A DNA stretch of 64,000 bases from NCBI RefSeq assembly GCF_016907695.1, contig NZ_JAFBCK010000001.1, positions 992,001 through 1,056,000 on the forward strand. Reading direction: 5' to 3'. The translations under genes were made by a program, and so were the position numbers. The notes under the pieces were generated by a model that was given only the letters and a program-made list of their open reading frames with translations, had not been told where the DNA came from and did no database searches. Below, in pieces: positions 17,912 through 26,798 of this stretch (position 1 is its first letter; each line of letters starts with the position of its first letter). Source of the DNA: Actinokineospora baliensis (lineage in GTDB: Bacteria > Actinomycetota > Actinomycetes > Mycobacteriales > Pseudonocardiaceae).

Positions 17912-18427
17912 ATGACGGTGGAAACCCGGCTCAACGACGTCAACATCGAAGCGGTCGGCGCCCTGGTCGCCGCGATCGGCCAGGACCGGGCGAAGGCCAA
18001 GACCACCTGGTCCGCCCACGTCCGCTGGCAGGGCGGCTTCCAGTCCACCGCCCGCATCCGCGCCTTCCCCGAAACCCACTCCGACGAACCCCCCGCCCTC
18101 GGCGGCACCGACACCGCCCCCAACCCGGTGGAACAACTCCTTGCCGCCCTGGGCAATTGCCTGGCCGTCGGCTACGCCGCCAACGCCACCGTCGCCGGAA
18201 TCCCCCTCACCTCCCTGTCCATAGACCTCCGCGGCGACATCGACCTGCACGTGTTCCTAGGCCTCGCCGAGGGCCACGCGGGCTTCGACTCCATCACGGC
18301 CAAAGTCCACATCACCTCCCCCGCCCCGGCCGCCGACCTGGAGGCCCTGCACCACAAGGTCACCGCCTCCTCCCCGGTCGGCCACACCCTCGGCGCCGCC
18401 ATCCCAGTGACCGTCGAACTCGCCTGA
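17912..18427 (+). CDS. OsmC-family protein
   Basis: A 171-residue OsmC-like protein, a family of thiol peroxidases or thiol-dependent hydrolases. The motif ALGNCLAVGYAANA around residues 81-94 carries the conserved catalytic Cys. The second conserved Cys of classical OsmC is not obvious (ASSPVGHTLGAAIPV is in its place), so peroxidase activity is uncertain and this may be a divergent member. The gene is separated by 66 bases from the oxidoreductase and ends before a good hairpin terminator. Confidence 0.85.
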   Translation: MTVETRLNDVNIEAVGALVAAIGQDRAKAKTTWSAHVRWQGGFQSTARIRAFPETHSDEPPALGGTDTAPNPVEQLLAALGNCLAVGYAANATVAGIPLTSLSIDLRGDIDLHVFLGLAEGHAGFDSITAKVHITSPAPAADLEALHHKVTASSPVGHTLGAAIPVTVELA

Positions 18428-18443
18428 CAAACGCAGTGGTGCG

Positions 18444-18467
18444 GCCGCCCCGGCAGTTCGGGGCGGC
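18444..18467 (+). terminator. Intrinsic-type hairpin after osmC
   Basis: A perfect 9-bp GC stem (GCCGCCCCG with CGGGGCGGC) with a 6-base loop lies 17 bases after the osmC stop. The following sequence TGTATCATTG is weakly T-rich. It should end the ior-osmC transcript. Confidence 0.7.
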
Positions 18468-18716
18468 TGTATCATTGATCACCTTCCGCGCGAACCGAAC
18501 CGAGCGTGTGCGCGCGTGCGCGCAGGCGACCCGGATGGGGGCTGAATGGCCCAAAGGAAGCAGGCACTCACCTGAGTGAATTTCGGCCAGTCAGTTCATA
18601 CCGGGCGCCCTTCGTCACATTCTCAGCGCTAGGGTGAACATCACCTTGAATCCCCACCCGCTGTGATCAGCTGCAGTACGCTCGGGTGAAAGACCTGACA
18701 GCCGGCGGGGGGCTCG

Positions 18717-20816
18717 ATGGGGCGGACGGGACCAGAGCAGCACCAGCCCACGGCGGCGGTGAACGAGAACACCATCGCAGGCCCGGTGAGCGGCCCCACC
18801 GTCCAAGCGGGACACATCCACGGCAATGTGTACTTCGGTGCCGCGCCCCCGGCACATCCGATCATTCCTCGGCAATTGCACCCACCGCCCCCGCACTTTG
18901 TCGAACGCCCCCGAGAATTGTCAGAACTCGACAACGCTGTGGATACCCACCCGCCGACAGCCCCGAAAGTCGTGGTGCTGCGCGGAGTCGGCGGTGTCGG
19001 CAAGACGGCGCTGGCGCTGTTCTGGCTGGCGAAGATCAGCGCCAGCCACCCGGACGGGCAACTGTTCGCCGAACTGACCCTCCCCACCGGCAAACCGGTG
19101 CCCGCGGAGGACGTGCTCGGCCGGTTCCTGCGCGCGCTGGGCGTGGCCAAGGAAGCGATCCCGACGAGCCTCGCCGAGCGCACCACGCTCTACCGCTCGC
19201 TGACCGCGAAAGCGCGACTGGCGGTACTGCTCGACAACGTGGCCTCCGCCGCTCAGGCCAAGGTGCTGATCCCGGCCTCGCCCGGCAGCGTCGTGGTGGC
19301 CACCAGCAGACGACAACTGCTCGGGCTGGTCGCCACCGGGGCGGTTCCTGTGCGGGTGGACCCCTTGCCGAAGGCGGGCGGGCTGCGACTGCTCGCGTCC
19401 TACACGGGCCAGGCACGGGTCGACGCCGAGCCGGAGAACGCGGCCCTGCTGACCCGCATGTGCGGCGGCCTGCCACTGGCGCTGTGCGTGGTGGCCGCCC
19501 TGGTGACAGCCCGACCACGGCGGTCCCTCGGTTGGTTGGTGGAGCGGCTGCGCGACGAGCACCGCAGGCTCGACGTGCTCTCTGTGGAGGAGGACTACTC
19601 GGTGCGCGCGACCTTCGACCTCGCTTATGAGGACCTGGCCGACGAGAGCAAGACCGCCTATCGCGCGATCGGCCTGAGCCCGGGGGCCCTCGTGGTGCCC
19701 GAACTGCTGGCGACAGGTCTGTCCGCCGATGTCGAAGACGCGGCCGAGGCCCTGGAGTCACTCGTCGACGCCGGTCTGGTCGAGGAGTTCGACGAGGGGT
19801 GGTACCGGGCGCACAGCCTCGTCCACGTGCACGCCAAGGCCCTGGCAACCCAGCACAACGGCGACGCGACCGCGGTGTTGCGGCGCATCGTCGACTGGTA
19901 CGTGGCAACGATCCGCGAGGTGAGCCACACGCTGATGCCCGCGCGGCCGGTGCAGCCGTGGTCGAGCGAGGTCAGTGTCGAACTCCCGCCGCGGTTGGCG
20001 GGTGCGGCGGAGGCGCTCGACTGGCTGGAACGGGTGCACGGTGACGTCGTGCAGGTGATCCGGACGAGCCTCGACCAGGGCTGGCACGAACCGGCGTACC
20101 TGCTCGCGCACGCCCTGCAGCCGCTGTTCGTGCTGAACAAGCAGTTCATGGCCGCCATCGAGGTGTGCGAGCTCGGCAAACGCGCGGCGGCGGTGTCGGA
20201 TCAGCCCGGTCGTGAAGCCTCGATGCGCAAGCACCTGGCGCGGCTGTTCATCGAGATCGGGCAGTACGAGAGCGCCGAGCGTGAGATCCGGGCAACCCTC
20301 GCGGACGCCGTCGAACGGCAGATCCCGGCCCAAGTCGCCAGCGCGCACAAGAGCCTTGGGCTGCTGCACCAAACCCGTGGCGCGCACGACGTGGCAGTCG
20401 CCGATTTCCGCACCGCGCTGGAACTACTGCCCGGCACCGCGCGACCATGGACTAGAGCGCTGCTGTTGCTCAGCCTTGGCACCAACGAGGTCGACGCCGG
20501 GAACGCGCAAGACGCGACGGAGCACATCGAGGCAGCTCGGGAGATCTTCCGGGAACAGCCCGACGAGTACAACATCGCACGCGCCGACCGCGAGCTCGGC
20601 AGAGCCCGGCTGGCGCTGGGGTCGCCCGCAGAAGCCGAGAATCTGATGCGAAAGGCACTCGCGGTGTTCGAACGACACAAGGCACACCACGAAGTGGCCA
20701 GAACCCATCGCGCACTGGCCGACTGGGCTCGGCACGGCGGTGATCAGGTGGTGGCGCAACGGCACGTCGACCGCGCGGCGGAGATCCTCGGTGGCCCGGG
20801 TCTGGCCCCGTCCTGA
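18717..20816 (+). CDS. NB-ARC/TPR STAND ATPase with RHIM-like N-terminus
   Basis: A 699-residue signal-transducing ATPase (STAND). Residues 18-41 carry a short Gly-rich amyloid-type motif ending GPTVQAGHIHGNVYFG; its VQAG core at 29-32 matches the (I/V)-Q-(I/V/L/A)-G core of RHIM and of bacterial NLR-associated amyloid motifs. A nucleotide-binding domain follows, with Walker A GVGGVGKTA near residue 92, LAVLLDN as Walker B, VVATSRR as sensor and GGLPLAL as the NB-ARC signature. A winged helix comes next, then TPR-like repeats from about 440 to 690. No toxic effector domain is fused, so the N-terminus may recruit one. Neither neighbour shares its strand, so it stands alone. ATG at 18717. Confidence 0.85.
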   Translation: MGRTGPEQHQPTAAVNENTIAGPVSGPTVQAGHIHGNVYFGAAPPAHPIIPRQLHPPPPHFVERPRELSELDNAVDTHPPTAPKVVVLRGVGGVGKTALALFWLAKISASHPDGQLFAELTLPTGKPVPAEDVLGRFLRALGVAKEAIPTSLAERTTLYRSLTAKARLAVLLDNVASAAQAKVLIPASPGSVVVATSRRQLLGLVATGAVPVRVDPLPKAGGLRLLASYTGQARVDAEPENAALLTRMCGGLPLALCVVAALVTARPRRSLGWLVERLRDEHRRLDVLSVEEDYSVRATFDLAYEDLADESKTAYRAIGLSPGALVVPELLATGLSADVEDAAEALESLVDAGLVEEFDEGWYRAHSLVHVHAKALATQHNGDATAVLRRIVDWYVATIREVSHTLMPARPVQPWSSEVSVELPPRLAGAAEALDWLERVHGDVVQVIRTSLDQGWHEPAYLLAHALQPLFVLNKQFMAAIEVCELGKRAAAVSDQPGREASMRKHLARLFIEIGQYESAEREIRATLADAVERQIPAQVASAHKSLGLLHQTRGAHDVAVADFRTALELLPGTARPWTRALLLLSLGTNEVDAGNAQDATEHIEAAREIFREQPDEYNIARADRELGRARLALGSPAEAENLMRKALAVFERHKAHHEVARTHRALADWARHGGDQVVAQRHVDRAAEILGGPGLAPS

Positions 20817-20833
20817 TCAGAACGGGGCCAGAC
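20800..20833. terminator. Bidirectional hairpin between convergent genes
   Basis: A perfect 12-bp stem (GTCTGGCCCCGT with ACGGGGCCAGAC) and 10-base loop span the stop codon of the STAND gene and lie just past the stop of the convergent PfkB gene. It can terminate both transcripts. Confidence 0.7.
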
Positions 20834-20837
20834 CTCA

Positions 20838-21770
20838 TCACCGGAGTCTGCGCACCGCGGGTAGGCCGACCATCGCGACGAGCTCTTCCTGGACCACGGC
20901 ATCCGGTGCCTGAACCGAACCCGGCTCAGCACCGACGGCCCACCCCGCGCTGAGCACCGCGGCGCGCACAGCGGCCACCGCGTCACCGGAGCTCGAGTAG
21001 TGGTGGGCGAAGGAACCGACGAGGGTGTCACCCGCGCCGCTCTGGTAGCGGACCCCGCGCGGGGTCACCGGTGCCACCTGCCAGACCCGCCGCTGCTCGC
21101 GGACACCGACCACAGCCCCGTCCGCGCCGCACCCGACGATGACGACCGGGGTGCGGTGCGCCTTCCACATCTCCTCGACCCAGGCCAGCGGCTCGACCGG
21201 CAGGGACTCGTGCGAGCACACCAGCACGTGCGCCGCGGCCATCCACTCCCGGTTGTACCGACTGTCCACAGTGTCCACCACGTGGAGGTCGGTGATGAAC
21301 GGCACGCGCCGTTCGACCGCGATCGGGACCAGCGGCTTGGTGAAGGCGATGTTGCACAGCACCGCCAGGTCGCAGCGCGCGCCGAGCAGACCGGCGAACA
21401 CCTCGGCCGGGTAGCTCAACCGCGGCGTGTCCTGCAGGTCGCTGGTGCTCGAGCGGGTGCCCGCCTCGTCGAACAGGACCATCGCCATCGGCTGCTCGGC
21501 GCACACCTGGACCCCGGGGCCGTAGAGGCCCTGGTCGCGCAGCCCCTGTGCGACGGCGAGACCGAGCAGGTCGGTGCCGACGTAGGTGGCGAACTCGACC
21601 TCGGAGCCGAGCGACGCCGCGGTCGTGGCGACGTTGTACCCGCTGCCGGAGACCTGGACGTGCAGCCCGTTGGGCAACCGCCTGCTGGAGATCAGCGGCA
21701 CCGGGAAGGCCGGGACCAGGCAGGACGCGGCGATGTTGACCACGCCCGCGACGACTATTCGGGGTTTCAC
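20838..21770 (-). CDS. PfkB-family carbohydrate/nucleoside kinase
   Basis: A 310-residue ribokinase-type sugar kinase. The N-terminus (KPRIVVAGVVNIAASCLV) and the substrate region GSGYNVATTAASLGSEVEFATYVG fit the family. The ATP-side motif YQSGAGDTLVGSFAHHY supplies the anion hole and catalytic Asp. The substrate is unknown. GTG at 21770 overlaps the stop of the small gene upstream (GTGA), and that gene overlaps the next, so the three genes are tightly coupled: GT-B-like protein, small protein, kinase. The operon is divergent from the SARP-STAND regulator at 23478, which probably controls it. Confidence 0.85.
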   Translation of the reverse strand: MKPRIVVAGVVNIAASCLVPAFPVPLISSRRLPNGLHVQVSGSGYNVATTAASLGSEVEFATYVGTDLLGLAVAQGLRDQGLYGPGVQVCAEQPMAMVLFDEAGTRSSTSDLQDTPRLSYPAEVFAGLLGARCDLAVLCNIAFTKPLVPIAVERRVPFITDLHVVDTVDSRYNREWMAAAHVLVCSHESLPVEPLAWVEEMWKAHRTPVVIVGCGADGAVVGVREQRRVWQVAPVTPRGVRYQSGAGDTLVGSFAHHYSSSGDAVAAVRAAVLSAGWAVGAEPGSVQAPDAVVQEELVAMVGLPAVRRLR

Positions 21771-22084
21771 CCGCCCACCTCCGCGGCCAAGGAGCACAGC
21801 AACCGGACGGCGCCCGCGGCCGTGGCCTTGTCGACCGACCCGCGCAGGAACATCCACAAAGGGCGTCCGTTGTGGAGTTTCAGCGTCGACACGAGCCAAC
21901 GCCCACCCGGGTCCCTGGTCGCCGCCACGGTGCACCCCGGGAACTCGCCGAGGGTCCGCGACACCCACCGCAGTCCCTCGGCCTGGTCGTCGTGCTCGGC
22001 GAGCAGGGCATCGGCGCTCTGCCGAGCACCCCGGTCCGCGTCCGCCCAGTGCACGAGCACGACGTCGTCGCAGCAGCTAGGCAT
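21767..22084 (-). CDS. Small protein of unknown function
   Basis: A 105-residue soluble protein with no recognised family. It begins MPSCCDDVVLVHWADADRG, with a Cys pair near the N-terminus, and has a central segment LRWVSRTLGEFPGCTVAATRD that looks like an alpha-beta fold. It overlaps the upstream gene by 8 bases and the downstream PfkB gene by 4, so it is made together with both. Its job is presumably linked to theirs, for example as an accessory subunit; this is inference from overlap only. Confidence 0.7.
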   Translation of the reverse strand: MPSCCDDVVLVHWADADRGARQSADALLAEHDDQAEGLRWVSRTLGEFPGCTVAATRDPGGRWLVSTLKLHNGRPLWMFLRGSVDKATAAGAVRLLCSLAAEVGG

Positions 22085-23273
22085 GGCGCCTCCACTCGGC
22101 GGGGCGGTCTGGGACCTCGATCGGTTCCGGCTTGCGGTGCCTGCCCTCGATCCGCAGCTCGAGCAACTCGTAGAGCCGCTCACGCAGCACCCGGTGCGCG
22201 CCGCGCGGTCGGGAGGTGAGCCGCTCGGCGACCGCCGCTCCCAACTGCGGGTCCGCCTGGTGGAACTGGCTTTCCGCGCTTCGCGCGGCGTCCCACCGTG
22301 GCGCCGACCCGGCCAGCAGCGCCTGCGGAGAAGCCGGGTCGAGGCGCTCGGCGGGCGAACCGGTGGTGAGCACCGGTATGCCTGTCGCCGCCGCGTACAC
22401 CCCGGTCGAGCCGTGGTCGGCGATCACCTGGTCCGCGGCGATCACCAGCGGACGCCAATCCCGTTCGGGTTCGACCAGCAGCAAACCGCGCGCGACCGAA
22501 TGCCCAAGCCACGACCGCACTTGGCGCAGCCCGTGCCCGGACCACACGGCCGGGTGCACCGTCGCGGCGACCCGGTACCGCCTCGGGTCGAGTTCGCGCA
22601 GCAACCTGGCGTACAGCGAGAACTCCTTCTCCACCAACGACCCGGCGCCCCAGGTGGAGGCGACCAGGACCAACCGGCGGTCCCGGCGCACGCCCAGGGC
22701 CCGGCGGTACCGCTCGCGCAGGTGCGCGCTGGCGAGCATCCGGTCGTAGCACGGGTCTCCAGCGACCAACGCGGCCGACAGCGCCTCCGGGCACTGGTCG
22801 GCCAGCACTTCCCGTTGCCGCTCGTGCGACAACACCAACACCGACGGCAGAACCCGCCCGTCCTTGACCAACCGCGCCGCGTCGAGCCCGTAGACCGGCC
22901 CGCCCGCCGCCGACCGCTTCCCGTACGCGGCCCCGTGCGGCAACACGACCAGCGGTCCGTGCAGCCGCTCGAGACCGCCATGAGCAGCGGCAACAACTAG
23001 GTCGAACCGCTCGCGAACCGCCCGCACCCAAGGGATCTCGAACGCCCCCGCCTCGGCGAGCACCCGCTGGACCCCGGCACCGAACACGTCCGGCGCGCAC
23101 GTGTAGAGCACCTGCACCCTCGGGTCGGATTCGACCAACCCCACCACGTCGAGCAACCGCTGCGCCGAGACCACGGTGTGCACCACGACCAACACCGTGC
23201 GACTGGTGCACACGGTCCGCCAGCGCTGCGCATCGATCCCCACCGGCACAGCAGCCCATTCAGCTGCGTCCAT
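22077..23273 (-). CDS. GT-B/CDP-glycerol-transferase-like protein
   Basis: A 398-residue protein with a GT-B-like plan. The N-terminal half (VLVVVHTVVSAQRLLDVVGLVESDPRVQVLYT and GPLVVLPHGAAYGK) leads into a C-terminal half with VATVHPAVWSGHG and ADQVIADHGSTGVYAAATGIPVL. The latter resembles the acceptor/donor site of CDP-glycerol glycerophosphotransferases, where a His before the Gly-Ser is conserved. Similar actinomycete proteins are, to my memory, sometimes labelled translation initiation factor 2; nothing here supports that label. It probably moves a sugar or polyol phosphate. The ATG at 23273 follows GGGGGGAAGG. It is the first gene of the three-gene operon. Confidence 0.55.
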   Translation of the reverse strand: MDAAEWAAVPVGIDAQRWRTVCTSRTVLVVVHTVVSAQRLLDVVGLVESDPRVQVLYTCAPDVFGAGVQRVLAEAGAFEIPWVRAVRERFDLVVAAAHGGLERLHGPLVVLPHGAAYGKRSAAGGPVYGLDAARLVKDGRVLPSVLVLSHERQREVLADQCPEALSAALVAGDPCYDRMLASAHLRERYRRALGVRRDRRLVLVASTWGAGSLVEKEFSLYARLLRELDPRRYRVAATVHPAVWSGHGLRQVRSWLGHSVARGLLLVEPERDWRPLVIAADQVIADHGSTGVYAAATGIPVLTTGSPAERLDPASPQALLAGSAPRWDAARSAESQFHQADPQLGAAVAERLTSRPRGAHRVLRERLYELLELRIEGRHRKPEPIEVPDRPAEWRRHA

Positions 23274-23477
23274 CCTTCCCCCCACCCCTTCGCGGACAAG
23301 GAACCTGCCCGACCACGGTGGAGCAGGCCGCGAACAGTTCACTTGCAGTCCGCCTGCAAACCACGGAACAGGCAGAGTAACGATTAGATAACGCCGCCAC
23401 GGGGCGGTGCGACGCCGATCACATCCACGTCACACTCGACGTTCACCAGCCCTCCGACCGCCCAGGGGGAAACGCCG

Positions 23478-26438
23478 GTGGAAATCCGCATCCTCGGCCC
23501 CATCCGGCTGCACGGCCGACTCTGGACCGGCACCCACCGCAAGCCGCGCGGACTGCTCGAACTGTTGCTGGTCAACGCCAACAGGGTGGTCAGCCGCGAG
23601 GTCATGATCGAGTACCTGTGGGACGACGGCGGGCCGCCGAAACCGCACAAGACGCTGCAGGTATACCTCTCCCGCGTGAAGGGGATCGTCGAGCGGACCT
23701 TCGAAGATGTCAAACTAAGGACATCCCAGAACGGCTGCTCAATCGAGCTCGACCCCAACCGCGTCGACTACCACAGATTCCGCGCACTGGTCGAGAAAGG
23801 CAACCGGTCGACCGCTAAAGGCGATCACGCCCAGGCGGCCGAGCACCTCGAACAAGCGGTGACGCTGTGGCGCGACGGCCACCCCCTCGGCAGCGCGAAC
23901 ACCTCGTGCGCGCGGCGGATGCGCGACCAGTTGATCACCCGCGACCTCGTCCCCGCCTACCGCGCGCTGTTCGAGGCGAAGCTGCTCTCCGGCGGGCACG
24001 AGTACGTCCTGCGCGAACTGCGCGACGTCCTGGCGGACTACCCGCACGACGACACGCTTGCCGGGCAGTGGATGCGGGCCTTGCACGCGGGCGGTCTGCA
24101 GCGCGACATCCCGGACTTCCACCGCACCTTCACCCGTCGGCTGCGCACGGAGCTGAACACCGCGCCGAGCCCGGGCTTCGGGCAGCTCTACGAGGAGTTG
24201 GCGGCCAACGAAGAACCAGCGGCGGACGCCGGTCCGCCGCCCGCACCGGCTCTCGCCGAACTGCCCAGGGACACCCCGTACTACACCGGCCGCGCGGACC
24301 TGCTCCGGTTGCTGGACGAGGCCACCGGCCGCGACGACGCGCTCGTGGCGGTCGACGGCCCCCCGGCGATCGGCAAGACCGGGCTCCTGGTGCACTGGGT
24401 GCGCACCAGGATGGACCGGTTCCCCGACGGCGTGCTGTTCAAGGACCTCCAGGGCTTCTCGCGGCACTCGGCTCCGATGGACGCCGCCGCGGTGATGGCC
24501 GACTTCCTGCTCAGCCTCGGCGTGCCCAAGGAGGACATCCCCGGCGACCGGGGCGAGCTGACGGGCAGGCTCCGCAGCGAGGTCACCGGCAAGCGCTTGC
24601 TCCTGGTGCTGGACAACGTCGGCGACGCGGAGCACGCCCGACCGCTGCTCGAAGCGACGACCCGGTGCCGGGTCGTCATCTCCAGCAGACGCGCGCTCAC
24701 CAGCCTCGCGCTGTCGGACAACGCCTACCTGATCACGGTCGGACCGCTGTCCGGACAACACCAGCTCGACCTGCTCGAGGCCCGGATCGGCACCCGGGTG
24801 CGGGAAGACCCCGCTGCCGCCCGACGGCTGGCCACGCTGACCGGCGGACTACCGCTGGCCCTGATGATCGTCGCCCACCTCGTCGCGATCCGGCCGTCGA
24901 TCCCGTTGCGCGACTTGGCCGACCAGCTCGGCGAAGCGCGCCGGATCCTCGACGCCGATGGACACGGATCGGCCAACGGGACCACGTTGCGGTCGGCGTT
25001 CACCTGGTCGGTCGCCGAACTCAGCGAGCGGGAACGGGAGCTGTTCGACCTCCTCGGCGCGCACCCGCTACCCGAGTTCAGCGGCGGGGCGGCGGCGGCG
25101 ATGGCAGCCATCGGGCCCGCGACCGAGCAGGCGTTGGACGGTCTGCTCGGCGCGCACCTGGTGGACCCGGCGGGAACCGACCGGTACCGGATGCACGACC
25201 TGCTGCACGCGTTCGCCGCCGAGCGGGCCGCCCACCTGGGTGCGCGGGTGGCACGGGCCGAGCGGCGGGTGGTCGACTGGTACCTGCTCTCCGCGTTGGC
25301 CGCGCGCGACAAGGCCGTCCCCGGCGGCAACGACATCCCGGTCCCACCCGTCGACGAACCCGTCGAAGCGGCGGAGTTCGCCAGCGCGGAGTCCGCCCTG
25401 CACTGGTTCGCGACGGAGCGGGCCAACCTGATGGAGGCGATCCGCCTCGCCAAGCGGTTGGGACTCAACTCCCGGCTGTGGCGGCTATCGGCAGCGGTCT
25501 ACGAACCGATCCGCAGACTGGGGTACCCGCGCGACGCCTTGGAGGCGGCCGAACTCGGTGCCGTGGCGGCAGAAGCGGTGGGCGATGTGGAGGGGCAGGC
25601 AGGCAGCCTCAACAACGTCGGGCGGGTGCACGAGATCCTGCACAACGACCTTGAAGCTGCCAGGTGGTACCAGCGGGCGTTGGCGCTGTTCAGCTCGATC
25701 GGGCACGTGTACGGCCAAGCGGTGTGCCTGCACAACTTGGCGACCGTTCAGATGAAGAACGAGCAGTACGCCGCCGCGGTCCAGCTGTACCAGCGCAGCC
25801 TCGCGCTGTTGGAGCCCGGGGACGGCAACCAGTGGGCGATCGCCAACGTCCACCGCCGCCTCGGCGACCTGCACACGAGGATGTCGAACCACCGCGCGGC
25901 GCTGTCGCACTATCACCAGGCGATAGTGCTGGCCAGGGAGATCAACGACACCGGCGGCGCGGCGGTCGCGTTGACCGCACTGGCCGCGCTGCACGTGGCG
26001 ACCGACGAGTTCACCACGGCGATCACCTACGGGGAAGCGGCGCTGGGCATGCATCAACAGGTGATGGACCGGGCAGGCACCGCAGCCGCGTTTCGCGTGC
26101 TCGCCGAAGCGCGGCTGGAGCTCGACGGCGAGGGCGCGATCGAGGCGGAGGCCGCCGCCGGGATCTACTTCGACCTCGGCGACGACCTGGGTCGTGCGGA
26201 CGCTTTGGAGATCCTCGGCAGGGCGCACAGCGCCGCCGGGGCGCATGCCCGCGCCGCAGCGGCGTGGCGGGAGTGCGCGGGTCTGCTCGTCGCCGCCGAT
26301 CCCAAGCGGGCGGAGAAAGTCGGCGGATGGGTCCGGGCGGCCAGGGCCCGAGCGGGACTACCGGTTCCGAACCAGCGCTCGGCCGAGCCGCTGGAGGACA
26401 CGGCCGAGCCGACCCGCCCCCTGCGGCAGGGGGACTAG
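23478..26438 (+). CDS. AfsR/SARP-type regulator with NB-ARC and TPR
   Basis: A 986-residue regulator of the AfsR type. Residues 1-95 form an OmpR-like winged helix (EIRILGPIRLHGRLW, RKPRGLLELLLVNANRVVS, then LQVYLSRVKGIVE). A bacterial transcriptional activation domain runs to about 240 (ALFEAKLLSGGHEYVLRELR). The STAND ATPase part has Walker A DGPPAIGKTG near 297, LLVLDNV, VVISSRRA and GGLPLALM. TPR repeats fill 680-950. GTG at 23478 follows AGGGGG by 8 bases. It is divergent from the GT-B/PfkB operon across 204 bases that should carry its binding repeats, so it is probably the pathway-specific activator. Confidence 0.9.
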   Translation: MEIRILGPIRLHGRLWTGTHRKPRGLLELLLVNANRVVSREVMIEYLWDDGGPPKPHKTLQVYLSRVKGIVERTFEDVKLRTSQNGCSIELDPNRVDYHRFRALVEKGNRSTAKGDHAQAAEHLEQAVTLWRDGHPLGSANTSCARRMRDQLITRDLVPAYRALFEAKLLSGGHEYVLRELRDVLADYPHDDTLAGQWMRALHAGGLQRDIPDFHRTFTRRLRTELNTAPSPGFGQLYEELAANEEPAADAGPPPAPALAELPRDTPYYTGRADLLRLLDEATGRDDALVAVDGPPAIGKTGLLVHWVRTRMDRFPDGVLFKDLQGFSRHSAPMDAAAVMADFLLSLGVPKEDIPGDRGELTGRLRSEVTGKRLLLVLDNVGDAEHARPLLEATTRCRVVISSRRALTSLALSDNAYLITVGPLSGQHQLDLLEARIGTRVREDPAAARRLATLTGGLPLALMIVAHLVAIRPSIPLRDLADQLGEARRILDADGHGSANGTTLRSAFTWSVAELSERERELFDLLGAHPLPEFSGGAAAAMAAIGPATEQALDGLLGAHLVDPAGTDRYRMHDLLHAFAAERAAHLGARVARAERRVVDWYLLSALAARDKAVPGGNDIPVPPVDEPVEAAEFASAESALHWFATERANLMEAIRLAKRLGLNSRLWRLSAAVYEPIRRLGYPRDALEAAELGAVAAEAVGDVEGQAGSLNNVGRVHEILHNDLEAARWYQRALALFSSIGHVYGQAVCLHNLATVQMKNEQYAAAVQLYQRSLALLEPGDGNQWAIANVHRRLGDLHTRMSNHRAALSHYHQAIVLAREINDTGGAAVALTALAALHVATDEFTTAITYGEAALGMHQQVMDRAGTAAAFRVLAEARLELDGEGAIEAEAAAGIYFDLGDDLGRADALEILGRAHSAAGAHARAAAAWRECAGLLVAADPKRAEKVGGWVRAARARAGLPVPNQRSAEPLEDTAEPTRPLRQGD

Positions 26439-26551
26439 CGCACGTAGCTCATGTCGACCCAGCCACTCCGCACGAACTCACAGATCTGCTGGAGACCAGC
26501 GAACAGGTCGTGCTCGGCGAGGAGTTGGCCGTAGGAGACAAACGCGATCAT
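26435..26551 (-). CDS. Possible 38-residue small protein
   Basis: A short open frame from ATG at 26551 to a TAG that overlaps the stop of the convergent SARP gene. The peptide begins MIAFVSYGQLLAEHDLFAGL and ends VRSGWVDMSYVR. Third codon positions are strongly G/C (about 29 of 37), as in real genes of this genome, and GGAG lies 4 bases before the ATG. An in-frame stop bounds it upstream, so it is either a genuine small gene or the 3' relic of a larger one. No family is recognised. Confidence 0.35.
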   Translation of the reverse strand: MIAFVSYGQLLAEHDLFAGLQQICEFVRSGWVDMSYVR

Positions 26552-26798
26552 CGTTCTCCGCTCGTGACGGGCTTCTCAACCCGTTGCCACCGTGGACGCA
26601 AATACGCCCTGATGCGGAGATAGCGTAGGACTGGCGACTGCGCGCTCAGCTACCGGGTACCTCGTCCGATGAACACAGCCCAGCCGGATCGGTCACAGAA
26701 CGCGCAAACAACTCCGCACCACTGCGGAAGTAGCTGCTGGCAAGGCAAATTTGCCACCCGATCGATGCAGGCGATCCCTCGGCTACCTGGTTTCGCCG

